Positions 30,887 through 38,880 of a stretch of 64,000 nucleotides of DNA are shown here, piece by piece. This DNA is from an uncultured Rhodocyclaceae bacterium (GTDB taxonomy: Bacteria > Pseudomonadota > Gammaproteobacteria > Burkholderiales > Rhodocyclaceae). Under the pieces are notes generated by a model. That model was not told where the DNA came from, searched no databases, and saw nothing but the letters and a program-made list of their open reading frames with translations. Positions within the stretch are counted from its first letter, which is position 1. Each line of letters begins with the position of its first letter. The stretch spans positions 3,348,001 through 3,412,000 of the forward strand of contig CAJQTY010000001.1 of the NCBI GenBank assembly GCA_907163075.1. The letters run 5' to 3'. The translations under genes were made by a program, and so were the position numbers.

Positions 30887-31037
30887 ATTTACGCTGATGC
30901 TTTCCGCCCGCTTACTGCCGGTCGTCGTGTTTTACGCCGTCTCCTCGAACGCGATTTGGATGAAGACGCGGACGCGACCGCCGTCAGGAATAAACCTCAA
31001 CAAAGCAGGTCGCCGTGGCTAGAGCGTGTTTTCGGGT
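30887..31037. other. short gap without recognisable feature
   Basis: About 150 bases between the istA stump and the membrane protein gene. No gene or convincing element end is visible; it probably holds the deletion boundary of the insertion-sequence remains. Confidence 0.4.
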
Positions 31038-31364
31038 TTATTCGCCAAGCCGGCTGCGCTCGTCCGCCACACGAACCGCCTCGCCGTCGATGACATCGCC
31101 GCCGGAGGCCGACTCGGGAGTCGTCGTCGCGAAGTCGCGAGAACGCATGCCTTCATTGATTTGATCACGCATCCGCTGACGCAGGGCCCGCGTCTTCCAC
31201 CAGAAATACAACCAGAAGATCAGGCCCACGACGGCGACCACGGCAAAAAAGGCCAGCGAAAACATCAGCGCGGCGCCCAGCGCCAGGACGCCGCCGATCA
31301 CCGTCAGCACCCGGGCGATAAAGCCCCCGGGTTTGCCTTGCGCCGGATCAAAGTTGGTATTCAT
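31038..31364 (-). CDS. small membrane protein with two hydrophobic helices
   Basis: A 108-residue predicted inner-membrane protein of unknown function. About 10 polar residues come first, then a hydrophobic run of roughly 40 residues, enough for two helices, ending in FWLYFWWKTRALRQR, and finally a charged, cytoplasmic tail with SGGDVIDGEAVRV. There are two adjacent ATG codons; the second, at 31364, sits six bases from an AGGAG ribosome binding site and is preferred. It starts inside the end of cysB (overlap about 17 bases), so it is probably translated with cysB. A link to sulfur metabolism is only guilt by association. Confidence 0.65.
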   Translation of the reverse strand: MNTNFDPAQGKPGGFIARVLTVIGGVLALGAALMFSLAFFAVVAVVGLIFWLYFWWKTRALRQRMRDQINEGMRSRDFATTTPESASGGDVIDGEAVRVADERSRLGE

Positions 31365-32295
31365 CATCTGCTCCTGGTCCGGCCATCGCCATATCGACAG
31401 CCTTCCTTGATAGTTGTGAGGCAAACAGCTCGATAAAATCGTATTCGTACTGGCGGATGTAGGTCCCCCGCCGCAGGCCGATGCGTGTCGTGTTCGAGCC
31501 GAACAGATGGCCGACGTCCAGCGCCTGCAGCCCAAGGTCGCGCACCGGATCATAGGCCATGCTGGCGATGATGCCGAGGCCGAGACCGAGGTTCACGTAG
31601 GTCTTGATCACGTCGGCGTCAATCGCGGCCAGTATGACATTGGGCGTCAGTTGCGCGCGTTCGAAGGCCTTGTTGATGAGTGAGCGTCCGGCAAAAGCCG
31701 GATCGTAGGTAATCAGCGGCCACTTCGCCAGGCTAGCCAGCGAAACCGATTTTTCGGCAAGAATCGGATGCCCCTCTGGCGCTACGACGCAGTGCCCCCA
31801 TTGATAACACGGCAGCATGACAAGTTGCGGATACTGATCGAGGGCTTCGGTGGCGATGGCAATGTCAACTTCGCCCTTGATCGTCCATTCGGCGATCTGC
31901 GTCGGACTGCCCTGATGCATCGACAGACGGACTTTCGGATGGCGTTCGACAAAGCTCTTGACCACGGCCGGCAAGGCGTAACGCGCCTGGGTGTGCGTGG
32001 TGGCGATCGACAGCCGGCCTGAATCACCGCCGGCGTACTCCTCGCCGACGCGCTTGATATTGTCGGCGTCGTGCAGGATGCGCTCGGCGATTTCGAGCAC
32101 GCGTCTGCCCGGCTCGGTAATCGCCGTCAGACGCTTGCCGGTGCGCTCGAAGACAACCACGCCCAGTTCATCCTCCAGCAGCTTGATCTGCTTGGAAATG
32201 CCGGGTTGGGAGGTATAAAGCACCTCGGCGGCCTCCGAAACGTTGAGTCCGCAGCGGGCGACCTCGACGAGATAACGGAGCTGCTGTAATTTCAT
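31348..32295 (-). CDS. cysB: LysR-type cysteine regulator CysB
   Basis: A 315-residue LysR-family regulator. The N-terminus MKLQQLRYLVEV carries the winged helix-turn-helix (SEAAEVLYTSQPGISKQIK), and the ligand domain has ATTHTQARYALP and the LGIIASMAYDP segment. CysB senses N-acetylserine as a sign of low cysteine and turns on sulfate assimilation genes. It is divergent from the tauE-cysI-cysHDN cluster, which fits that role. A perfect palindrome lies 10 bases upstream of its start codon and could be its own operator. Confidence 0.93.
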   Translation of the reverse strand: MKLQQLRYLVEVARCGLNVSEAAEVLYTSQPGISKQIKLLEDELGVVVFERTGKRLTAITEPGRRVLEIAERILHDADNIKRVGEEYAGGDSGRLSIATTHTQARYALPAVVKSFVERHPKVRLSMHQGSPTQIAEWTIKGEVDIAIATEALDQYPQLVMLPCYQWGHCVVAPEGHPILAEKSVSLASLAKWPLITYDPAFAGRSLINKAFERAQLTPNVILAAIDADVIKTYVNLGLGLGIIASMAYDPVRDLGLQALDVGHLFGSNTTRIGLRRGTYIRQYEYDFIELFASQLSRKAVDMAMAGPGADDEYQL

Positions 32296-32305
32296 GTTGA
32301 AGACT

Positions 32306-32324
32306 TTAGAACGAATAGTTCTAA
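32306..32324. promoter_or_regulatory. palindromic LysR-type operator between cysB and the tauE-like gene
   Basis: TTAGAAC-GAATA-GTTCTAA is a perfect 7-bp inverted repeat with a five-base spacer. It matches the T-N11-A pattern of LysR boxes and lies 10 bases from the cysB start and 75 bases from the tauE-like start. It is well placed for CysB autoregulation and control of the sulfur cluster. Confidence 0.55.
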
Positions 32325-32399
32325 CAATCTAACTTAATATTCTTTTTCCATCAAGTCATGCCTTGTTACCATGCACGCCTTCCCATTCAGTGGTGCGTC

Positions 32400-33176
32400 A
32401 TGGACTGGCTCTACACCCTCTCAGGCTTTGTTGTTGGCGCCATCGTCGGGCTTACCGGCGTCGGTGGCGGCTCGCTCATGACCCCCTTGCTGGTGCTCCT
32501 GTTCGGCATCCATCCCGCCACGGCGGTCGGCACCGATCTGCTCTACGCGGCCATCACCAAGGCCGGCGGCACCACGGTACATGCCAGGAAAAGGCACGTC
32601 GACTGGCGCATTACCGGACTGCTCGCCGGCGGCAGCATCCCGGCTTCGATTCTGACCATCTGGGCCCTCTCCTACCTGCCCAAGCAGAGCCCGGAAGTAA
32701 CCCACATCATTTCGATATCGCTCGGCATCGCCTTGCTGCTCACGGCCGGCGCCATCATTTTCAGACCGAAACTTCAGCGTTACGCGCTCAGTCATGCAGA
32801 TGATTCCACTCATACGAAACTTCAAGCCCCGATCACGGTCGCAATAGGTGTGCTGCTCGGTATACTCGTAACGATTTCATCGGTCGGCGCAGGGGCCCTG
32901 GGTGTAGCCGCACTTTTCTTCCTCTACCCCAAACTGCCGGCCATCCGGATTGTCGGAAGCGACCTGGCCCATGCCGTGCCGCTGACGCTGATCGCCGGGC
33001 TTGGTCACTGGGCCATCGGCAGCGTCGACTGGTCGCTTCTCGGCAGCCTACTGCTCGGCTCACTCCCCGGAATCTGGCTGGGCAGCCACGCCTCGGCCAG
33101 GGTTCCGGAGCGGTTTTTGCGGCCCATCCTGGCCAGCATGCTGGTCCTGGTCGGCGGCAAGCTGATTTCGTTGTAA
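32400..33176 (+). CDS. TauE/SafE-family (TSUP) sulfur-anion transporter
   Basis: A 258-residue inner-membrane protein of the TSUP/TauE family, about eight hydrophobic helices. Helix 1 holds the family block VGAIVGLTGVGGGSLMTPLL, repeated in degenerate form as TISSVGAGALGVAALFFLYP. Members move sulfite, sulfoacetate, thiosulfate or other sulfur anions, in either direction. It is the first gene of the rightward sulfur cluster, which favours sulfate or thiosulfate uptake, or sulfite export as a safety valve. I start at ATG 32400, though an ATG at 32358 is possible. Confidence 0.85.
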   Translation: MDWLYTLSGFVVGAIVGLTGVGGGSLMTPLLVLLFGIHPATAVGTDLLYAAITKAGGTTVHARKRHVDWRITGLLAGGSIPASILTIWALSYLPKQSPEVTHIISISLGIALLLTAGAIIFRPKLQRYALSHADDSTHTKLQAPITVAIGVLLGILVTISSVGAGALGVAALFFLYPKLPAIRIVGSDLAHAVPLTLIAGLGHWAIGSVDWSLLGSLLLGSLPGIWLGSHASARVPERFLRPILASMLVLVGGKLISL

Positions 33177-33202
33177 CGACCGCACAGAATTGAAGGAGCA
33201 TC

Positions 33203-34927
33203 ATGTATCGCTACGACAGCATTGACCAACAGATCATCAACGAGCGCGTTGCGCAGTATCGCGGGCAGATCGAACGCAACCTGGCCGGCACGCTCTCCGA
33301 CGACGAACTGCGCCCCCTGCGCCTGCAAAACGGCTTGTACATCCAGCGTCACGGCCCGATGCTGCGCATCGCCATCCCCTACGGCCAGCTCGCGTCGACG
33401 CAGTTGCGCAAGCTGGCTGAAATCTCGCGCCGCTACGACCGCAGCGTCGGCCATTTCACGACGCGCCAGAACATGCAGCTGAACTGGCCGAAATTCGAGG
33501 AAACGCCGGAAATCCTCGGCGAACTGGCCAGCGTCGAAATGCACGCCGTGCAAACCTCGGGCAATTGCATCCGCAACATCACGACCGACCAGTTTGCCGG
33601 GATCGCGCCGGACGAGCTGACCGACCCGCGCCCGTATTGCGAGGTGCTGCGCCAGTGGTCTACGTTTCACCCCGAATTCGCCTTTCTGCCGCGCAAGTTC
33701 AAGATCGGCGTCAATGCCGCCAGCGAGGACCGCGCCGTCATCCGTGCGCATGACGTGGGACTGGAAATCATCCGCGACGCGAGTGGCGAGATCGGCGTCC
33801 GCGTCTTTGCCGGCGGCGGTCTCGGACGCACCCCGGTAATCGGCAAGGTGGTTCGCGACTTTCTGCCGCGCCGTCACCTGCTGTCCTACCTCGACGCCCT
33901 GCTCCGCGTGTACAACCGTTATGGCCGCCGGGACAACCTGTACAAGGCGCGCATCAAGATCCTCGTCAATGCGCTGGGCGTCGAAGAGTTCGCCCGCCAG
34001 GTGGAAGAAGAGTGGTCGCACCTGAAAGACGGTCCGACGACGCTGACCGACGAGGAGTTCGAGCGCATCGCCAGCCATTTCGCGCCGCCCGACTACGCCA
34101 CGCTGCCCGCCGATGACCTGGTTCACAGCGCCCATCTGAAGGGCGACAAAGCCTTCGCCAGCTGGGTCAAGCGCAGCGTGCACGCGCACAAGGTTCCGGG
34201 CTACGCCGCCGTCACCCTCTCGCTCAAGGCGGCGGGCGTTGCCCCCGGCGACATCACCGACGTGCAGATGGAAGCGGTGGCCGATCTGGCCGACCGTTTC
34301 AGCTTCGGCGAACTGCGCGTCACGCACGAACAGAACGTCGTGCTTTGCGACGTGCGCAAGAGCGACCTCTACGACGTATGGAAAATCGCCCGCAGCCATG
34401 CCCTGGCGACACCGAATATCGGCCTGCTGACCGACATGATCTGCTGCCCCGGCGGCGATCTTTGCGCGCTTGCCAACGCCCGCTCGGTGCCGATCGCACT
34501 CGCCGTTCAGGAAAAATTCGACGATCTCGATTACCTCTACGATATCGGCGAGGTCTCGCTCAACATCTCCGGCTGCATGAACTCCTGCGGCCACCACCAC
34601 GTCGCCAACATCGGCATCCTCGGCGTCGACAAGAACAGCGAGGAGTGGTACCAGATCACCGTCGGCGGCCAGCAAGGCAACAGCACGACGATCGGCAAGG
34701 TCATCGGCCCCTCCTTTTACGCCGAGGAAGTGCCGCAGGTCATCCAGGCGCTGATCAATGTTTACGTCGAGCAACGCACCGCTAGCGAACGCTTTATCGA
34801 CACCTTCCTGCGCATCGGCGTCGAGCCGTTCAAGCTGCGCGCTTATGCCGGGCGCGACAAGCGCAAGCCGGCGAACAAGGCGGCCAACAGCGCCATCAAC
34901 GAAACCGGGAAAGTCGCCAATGCCTAA
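33203..34927 (+). CDS. cysI: sulfite reductase hemoprotein subunit
   Basis: A 574-residue siroheme/[4Fe-4S] reductase catalysing sulfite to sulfide with six electrons. Two duplicated ferredoxin-like halves are visible. The cluster cysteines are in CCPGGDLC and GCMNSCGHHH, and siroheme-contacting arginines in the VGHFTTRQNMQLNW and TSGNCIRNITTD segments. No flavoprotein partner (CysJ) is encoded nearby, so electrons probably come from ferredoxin or another donor. It overlaps the DUF934 gene by eight bases and lies 26 bases after the tauE-like gene, so they form one operon. The nitrite reductase family is similar; context decides for sulfite. Confidence 0.9.
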   Translation: MYRYDSIDQQIINERVAQYRGQIERNLAGTLSDDELRPLRLQNGLYIQRHGPMLRIAIPYGQLASTQLRKLAEISRRYDRSVGHFTTRQNMQLNWPKFEETPEILGELASVEMHAVQTSGNCIRNITTDQFAGIAPDELTDPRPYCEVLRQWSTFHPEFAFLPRKFKIGVNAASEDRAVIRAHDVGLEIIRDASGEIGVRVFAGGGLGRTPVIGKVVRDFLPRRHLLSYLDALLRVYNRYGRRDNLYKARIKILVNALGVEEFARQVEEEWSHLKDGPTTLTDEEFERIASHFAPPDYATLPADDLVHSAHLKGDKAFASWVKRSVHAHKVPGYAAVTLSLKAAGVAPGDITDVQMEAVADLADRFSFGELRVTHEQNVVLCDVRKSDLYDVWKIARSHALATPNIGLLTDMICCPGGDLCALANARSVPIALAVQEKFDDLDYLYDIGEVSLNISGCMNSCGHHHVANIGILGVDKNSEEWYQITVGGQQGNSTTIGKVIGPSFYAEEVPQVIQALINVYVEQRTASERFIDTFLRIGVEPFKLRAYAGRDKRKPANKAANSAINETGKVANA

Positions 34928-35429
34928 GATCATCAAGAACGGCCAGATCGTCGACGACCAATGGCAGATTCTCAAACTCGCCGAGGGCGAGGCCGCCGAA
35001 TCGATCGCGCTGCCCACGGCCCCGTCCCTGCTGCCGCTTGCCGTGTGGCTGGCGCGCAAGGACGAAATCCTCGCCCTCGACAAGGCCGTCGGCGTCTGGC
35101 TGGATAGCCACGAAGGCGCCGAAGCGATTGCCGGCGACCTCGAACACTTTGCCGTCATCGGCGTGAATTTCCCGAAATTCACCGACGGCCGCAGCTATTC
35201 GACGGCCCGCCTGCTGCGCGAACGCCACGGCTATCGTGGCGAAATCCGCGCCATCGGCGATGTGCTGCAGGATCAGCTGTTCTACATGAAGCGCTGCGGC
35301 ATCGACGCCTACGCCCTGCGCGCCGACAAGGACATCGAAGCCGCCCTGGCCGGGCTGCGCGTTTTCAGCGAAACCTACCAAGCGGCCGTCGATCAGCCAC
35401 AACCCCTCTTCCGCCGCCGCGCCGCCTGA
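34920..35429 (+). CDS. DUF934 family protein
   Basis: A 169-residue protein of the DUF934 family, which occurs almost only beside cysI and cysH and is presumed to serve sulfite reduction. Conserved features are the N-terminal MPKIIKNGQIVDD, the IGVNFPKFTDGRSYSTARLLRERHGY block and QLFYMKRCGIDAYAL. It contains one Cys in that last block but no cluster motif. The start overlaps cysI by eight bases and cysH follows in 10, so it is surely part of the operon. The biochemical role is not known. Confidence 0.88.
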   Translation: MPKIIKNGQIVDDQWQILKLAEGEAAESIALPTAPSLLPLAVWLARKDEILALDKAVGVWLDSHEGAEAIAGDLEHFAVIGVNFPKFTDGRSYSTARLLRERHGYRGEIRAIGDVLQDQLFYMKRCGIDAYALRADKDIEAALAGLRVFSETYQAAVDQPQPLFRRRAA

Positions 35430-35438
35430 AAGCCGTCC

Positions 35439-36161
35439 ATGAGCATCCAGATCAAGCTTGACGCCCCCGCGCTGCTGGCCTCCGTGGCGGCTAAAACCGC
35501 CGCGGCGCGCACGCTGCTGGCGAGGATCGCCGCCGACTTTTCCCCATCAGTTTTCGCCAACAGCCTCGGCGCCGAAGACATGGTGCTGACCGACATGATC
35601 GTCGGCGACACGCTGGAGATCGAGACATTCTCGCTCGATACCGGCCGCCTGCCGCTCGAAACCTACGACCTGATCGCCGAGGTGAAGAAACATTACGGCC
35701 TGGCGCTCAAGCTCTATTACCCGCGCCACGACTTGATCGAAACCTATACGCGGCAGAACGGCATCAACGCGTTCTACGAGTCGGTCGAACTGCGCAAGGG
35801 CTGCTGCCACGCGCGCAAGGTCGAACCGCTGCAACGCGCGCTGAGCGGCAAGAAAGCCTGGATCACCGGCATGCGCGCGCAGCAATCGGCAACGCGCGAC
35901 GGCCTGCCGCTGCGTGCCTTCGACGAGGGCAACGGGCTAGAAAAATTCAACCCGCTCGCCGAGTGGACGGAAATGGAAGTGTGGGCTTATATCAAGCTCA
36001 ACAAGGTGCCGTACAACGCCCTGCACGACAAGTTCTACCCAAGCATCGGCTGCGCCCCGTGCACGCGCGCCATCACCCCCGGCGAGGATGTCCGCTCTGG
36101 ACGCTGGTGGTGGGAAAACCCCGAATCAAAAGAATGCGGACTGCACGTGAGGAAAGCTTGA
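35439..36161 (+). CDS. cysH: adenylyl-sulfate (APS) reductase, iron-sulfur type
   Basis: A 240-residue thiol-dependent reductase that turns adenylyl sulfate into sulfite and AMP. The paired cysteines KGCCHARK and CAPCTRA, which hold the [4Fe-4S] cluster, mark the APS-using type rather than the PAPS-using E. coli type. The redox Cys is in ECGLH near the C-terminus. The PP-loop-like region begins with NSLGAEDMV. No APS kinase (CysC) is in the cluster, consistent with direct APS reduction. The stop is followed by a long inverted-repeat element, then cysD. Confidence 0.93.
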   Translation: MSIQIKLDAPALLASVAAKTAAARTLLARIAADFSPSVFANSLGAEDMVLTDMIVGDTLEIETFSLDTGRLPLETYDLIAEVKKHYGLALKLYYPRHDLIETYTRQNGINAFYESVELRKGCCHARKVEPLQRALSGKKAWITGMRAQQSATRDGLPLRAFDEGNGLEKFNPLAEWTEMEVWAYIKLNKVPYNALHDKFYPSIGCAPCTRAITPGEDVRSGRWWWENPESKECGLHVRKA

Positions 36162-36165
36162 ACCT

Positions 36166-36277
36166 CTTTCAACAAGGAGATCGCGGAGACACGGAGAACA
36201 CAGAGTTTTCTTTGTTTTTCTCCCTGTCTCTGTGCCCTCTGTCCCCCAAGGGGATTTCCTTCGCGGCATGTTGAAAG
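36166..36277. repeat. imperfect long inverted repeat between cysH and cysD
   Basis: CTTTCAACA (36166-36174) pairs with TGTTGAAAG (36269-36277). Inside are imperfect purine and pyrimidine arms (GGAGACACGGAGAACACAGAG and CTGTCTCTGTGCCC). The element also contains a 24-base segment (36240-36263) that recurs exactly in inverted orientation beyond cysD. It resembles the hairpin repeats scattered in betaproteobacterial intergenic regions. Confidence 0.7.
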
Positions 36278-36299
36278 CGTTTTTTCTGAAAGCAAATCA

Positions 36300-37214
36300 A
36301 TGACGACTCTGACCAAACAGACCCTCACCCACCTCGACTGGCTCGAATCCGAGGCCATCCACATCATGCGCGAAGTCGCCGGCCAGTGTTCGAACCCGGT
36401 GCTGCTCTTTTCCGGTGGCAAGGATTCGATCTGCATGCTGCGCGTCGCCGAAAAAGCCTTCCGCCCCGGCAAATTTCCCTTCCCGCTGATGCACATCGAC
36501 ACCGGTCACAACTACAAGGAAGTCACCGACTTCCGCGACAAGCGCGCGGCCGAACTCGGGGAGCGCCTGATCGTGCGTTCGGTCGAGGATTCGATGGCAC
36601 GCGGTACCGTCGTGCTCAAATCCGAAGATGAATCGCGCAACAAGCACCAGTCGGTGACGCTGCTGGAGGCGATCGAGGAATTCGGCTTCGACGCCTGTAT
36701 CGGCGGCGCCCGCCGCGACGAAGAGAAGGCTCGCGCCAAGGAGCGCATCTTCTCCTTCCGCGACGAATTCGGCCAGTGGGACCCGAAAAACCAGCGCCCC
36801 GAACTGTGGGACCTGTACAACGCCCGCAGCTTCAAGGGCGAGAACATCCGCGTCTTCCCGATCTCGAACTGGACCGAATTCGACGTCTGGCAGTACATCG
36901 AGCGCGAAAACCTCGAACTGCCGTCGATCTACTACGCCCACACGCGCCCTATCGTGCGCCGTAGCGACGGCATGCTGCCGGTGACCCACATCACACCGGC
37001 GCGGCCCGGCGACGTCGTGGAAAACGTGCAGGTGCGCTTCCGCACCGTCGGCGACATCACCTGCACGGCGCCGGTCGAGTCGGATGCCGACACCATCGCC
37101 AAGATCATCGCCGAAACGGCGACCACGACGATCACCGAACGCGGCGCCACGCGCCTCGATGACCAGACGTCGGAGGCGTCGATGGAACAACGGAAAAAGG
37201 AAGGGTATTTCTAA
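36300..37214 (+). CDS. cysD: sulfate adenylyltransferase subunit 2
   Basis: A 304-residue subunit of ATP sulfurylase that adenylates sulfate to APS, powered by GTP hydrolysis in CysN. The PP-loop reads LFSGGKDSICML, and the conserved HIDTGHNYKEV and GGARRDEEKARAKERIF blocks follow. It starts at ATG 36300 right after an inverted-repeat element, and is separated from cysN by another such element, so transcripts probably read through both. Length is standard. Confidence 0.96.
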   Translation: MTTLTKQTLTHLDWLESEAIHIMREVAGQCSNPVLLFSGGKDSICMLRVAEKAFRPGKFPFPLMHIDTGHNYKEVTDFRDKRAAELGERLIVRSVEDSMARGTVVLKSEDESRNKHQSVTLLEAIEEFGFDACIGGARRDEEKARAKERIFSFRDEFGQWDPKNQRPELWDLYNARSFKGENIRVFPISNWTEFDVWQYIERENLELPSIYYAHTRPIVRRSDGMLPVTHITPARPGDVVENVQVRFRTVGDITCTAPVESDADTIAKIIAETATTTITERGATRLDDQTSEASMEQRKKEGYF

Positions 37215-37226
37215 AGGTCAAAACCC

Positions 37227-37362
37227 ACCACCAAGATGCCCGAAGGAAATCCCCTTGGGGGACACCAAGAACACAAAGATGCACCAAGAAATTCAAGAAG
37301 CGTTTCCAGAACGATGGTTTGAGCGAATTGGTTTTCTTGGTGAATCTTGGTGCCTTGGTGGT
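37227..37362. repeat. imperfect long inverted repeat between cysD and cysN
   Basis: ACCACCAAG (37227-37235) pairs with CTTGGTGGT (37354-37362); internal arms repeat CACCAAGA on one side and TCTTGGTG on the other. The left arm contains the 24-base segment at 37241-37264 that is the exact inverted copy of 36240-36263. Low-complexity CACCAAG repeats of this kind are common in betaproteobacteria. Confidence 0.7.
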
Positions 37363-37390
37363 TCGCTTGTAAGCAATTCGAAAGGTTTTT

Positions 37391-38671
37391 ATGTCAGCCA
37401 TTGAAGATTTCCCGGTCGTCGACAACGGCCTCCTCCGTTTCCTCACCTGCGGCAGCGTCGACGACGGCAAGAGCACGCTGATCGGCCGTCTGCTCTACGA
37501 CACCAAGACGATCCTCGCCGATACCCTGCACGCCATTGCGCGCACCTCGAAAAAGCGCGGCATGGAAGTCATGGACCTCTCGCTCCTCACCGACGGCCTG
37601 CAGGCCGAGCGCGAACAGGGCATCACCATCGACGTCGCCTACCGCTACTTCACCACCGGCACGCGCAAGTACATCATCGCCGACGCACCGGGGCACGAGC
37701 AGTACACGCGCAACATGGTCACCGCCGCCTCGACCGCCGATCTGGCCATCATCCTGATCGACGCGCGCAAGGGCGTGCTGACGCAGACGCGCCGCCACTC
37801 CTACCTGACGCATCTGGTGAACATCCCGCACCTCGTCGTCGCCATCAACAAGATGGACCTCGTCGATTACTCGCAGGACGTTTTCAACGAGATCATGAAA
37901 GATTACCTCGACTTCGCCGCCAAACTCGGCATCGAGGACGTGCGCTTCATCCCCATGTCCGCACTGAACGGCGACATGGTCGTCGACCGCGGCGAGCGCC
38001 TCGGCTGGTACAAGGGCCCGACGCTGATCGACCTGCTGGAGACCGTCACCGCCGCGCACGTCGAGCACGAAGAGCCGTTCCGCTTCCCCGTGCAATACGT
38101 CTGCCGCCCGCAGGATTCGGCCAACCCGGAACTGCACGACTACCGCGGCTTCATGGGCCGTGTCGAATCGGGCAACATCAGCATTGGCGACGCCGTGACC
38201 GTGCTGCCCTCCGGCCGCGAAACCCGCGTCAAGGACGTTCAGGTCATGGGCGTTTCCCTGCCGACGGCCTACGCCGAACAGTCGATCGCCATCCTGCTCG
38301 ACGACGAAATCGACATCTCGCGCGGCGACATGATCGTCAAGACCGGAGAACTGCCCATCGTCACCAAGCAGATCGACGCCATGCTCTGCTGGCTTTCCGA
38401 ATCGCCGCTCGACCCGCGCCGCAAGTACCTTGTTCGCCACACCACGCGCGACAGCAAGGCCATGCTCGCCGGCATCGAATTCCGCATGGACGTCAATACC
38501 ATGGAGCAGCAACCGGCGGAAAAGCTGGGGATGAACGACATCGCCAAGGTCAGCCTCAAGCTCGCGCAACCGATCTTTGCTGACAGCTATGCCGCCAACC
38601 GGGGAACCGGCGCGTTCATCGTCATTGACGAATCGAGTAACAACACGGTTGGGGCCGGGATGATTCTCTGA
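37391..38671 (+). CDS. cysN: sulfate adenylyltransferase subunit 1
   Basis: A 426-residue GTPase subunit of ATP sulfurylase. The G motifs are intact: GSVDDGKSTLIGRLL (P-loop), DAPGHEQYTRNM (G3), and NKMD (G4). The protein stops after the translation-factor-like beta-barrel domains and lacks the C-terminal APS-kinase (CysC) domain that many fused proteins carry, again matching an APS-reducing pathway. It is the last cys gene; a strong terminator follows at 38697. Confidence 0.95.
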   Translation: MSAIEDFPVVDNGLLRFLTCGSVDDGKSTLIGRLLYDTKTILADTLHAIARTSKKRGMEVMDLSLLTDGLQAEREQGITIDVAYRYFTTGTRKYIIADAPGHEQYTRNMVTAASTADLAIILIDARKGVLTQTRRHSYLTHLVNIPHLVVAINKMDLVDYSQDVFNEIMKDYLDFAAKLGIEDVRFIPMSALNGDMVVDRGERLGWYKGPTLIDLLETVTAAHVEHEEPFRFPVQYVCRPQDSANPELHDYRGFMGRVESGNISIGDAVTVLPSGRETRVKDVQVMGVSLPTAYAEQSIAILLDDEIDISRGDMIVKTGELPIVTKQIDAMLCWLSESPLDPRRKYLVRHTTRDSKAMLAGIEFRMDVNTMEQQPAEKLGMNDIAKVSLKLAQPIFADSYAANRGTGAFIVIDESSNNTVGAGMIL

Positions 38672-38696
38672 TTCGCTGACGCTGCACCACCCACCG

Positions 38697-38722
38697 AAAC
38701 GCCCGGCCCGACCGGGCGTTTT
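38697..38722 (+). terminator. rho-independent terminator of the cys operon
   Basis: AAACGCCCGG (38697-38706) pairs perfectly with CCGGGCGTTT (38712-38721) around a five-base loop, followed by a T run. It lies 25 bases after the cysN stop codon. Confidence 0.85.
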
Positions 38723-38805
38723 CTCGAGCAAAGGAAGAACACCGCTGAAACACCCGTGAGTAGTCGATCTGCAAACACCTAATTTATGTGTGCGATTTCC
38801 GTGAT

Positions 38806-38841
38806 CCAAGCCTTGATTGCGGAACAGGCTTGGTCTATAAG
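38806..38841 (+). promoter_or_regulatory. promoter with embedded inverted repeat upstream of the ACT gene
   Basis: TTGATT (38813-38818) and TATAAG (38836-38841) are spaced 17 bases apart, close to the sigma-70 consensus. CCAAGCCT (38806-38813) and AGGCTTGG (38826-38833) form a perfect 8-bp inverted repeat around the -35 and spacer, an arrangement suited to a repressor. Confidence 0.55.
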
Positions 38842-38880
38842 TTAGAAGGTGACAACAGTTCGCAACAAGGAGGGTTTGTC

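Larger units (their letters stand above)
28942..30890 (-). mobile_element. junction of decayed IS3 and IS21 elements
   Basis: A roughly 1.9-kb block of insertion-sequence remains between the GST gene and the small membrane protein gene. From left to right: the 3' part of an IS3-family element (orfB, 29007-29752), a repeated end of an IS21-family element (29753-29830), a frameshifted istB (29863-30602) and the C-terminal stump of istA (30596-30886). Neither element has both its ends or an intact gene set. The likeliest history is insertion of an IS21 element into an IS3 element, or the reverse, followed by deletion; no complete mobile unit remains. Confidence 0.75.

Noticed and set aside
33005..35182. 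A 725-codon frame opposite cysI and the DUF934 gene
   Set aside because: It mirrors the well-conserved sulfur genes and carries no recognisable domain.
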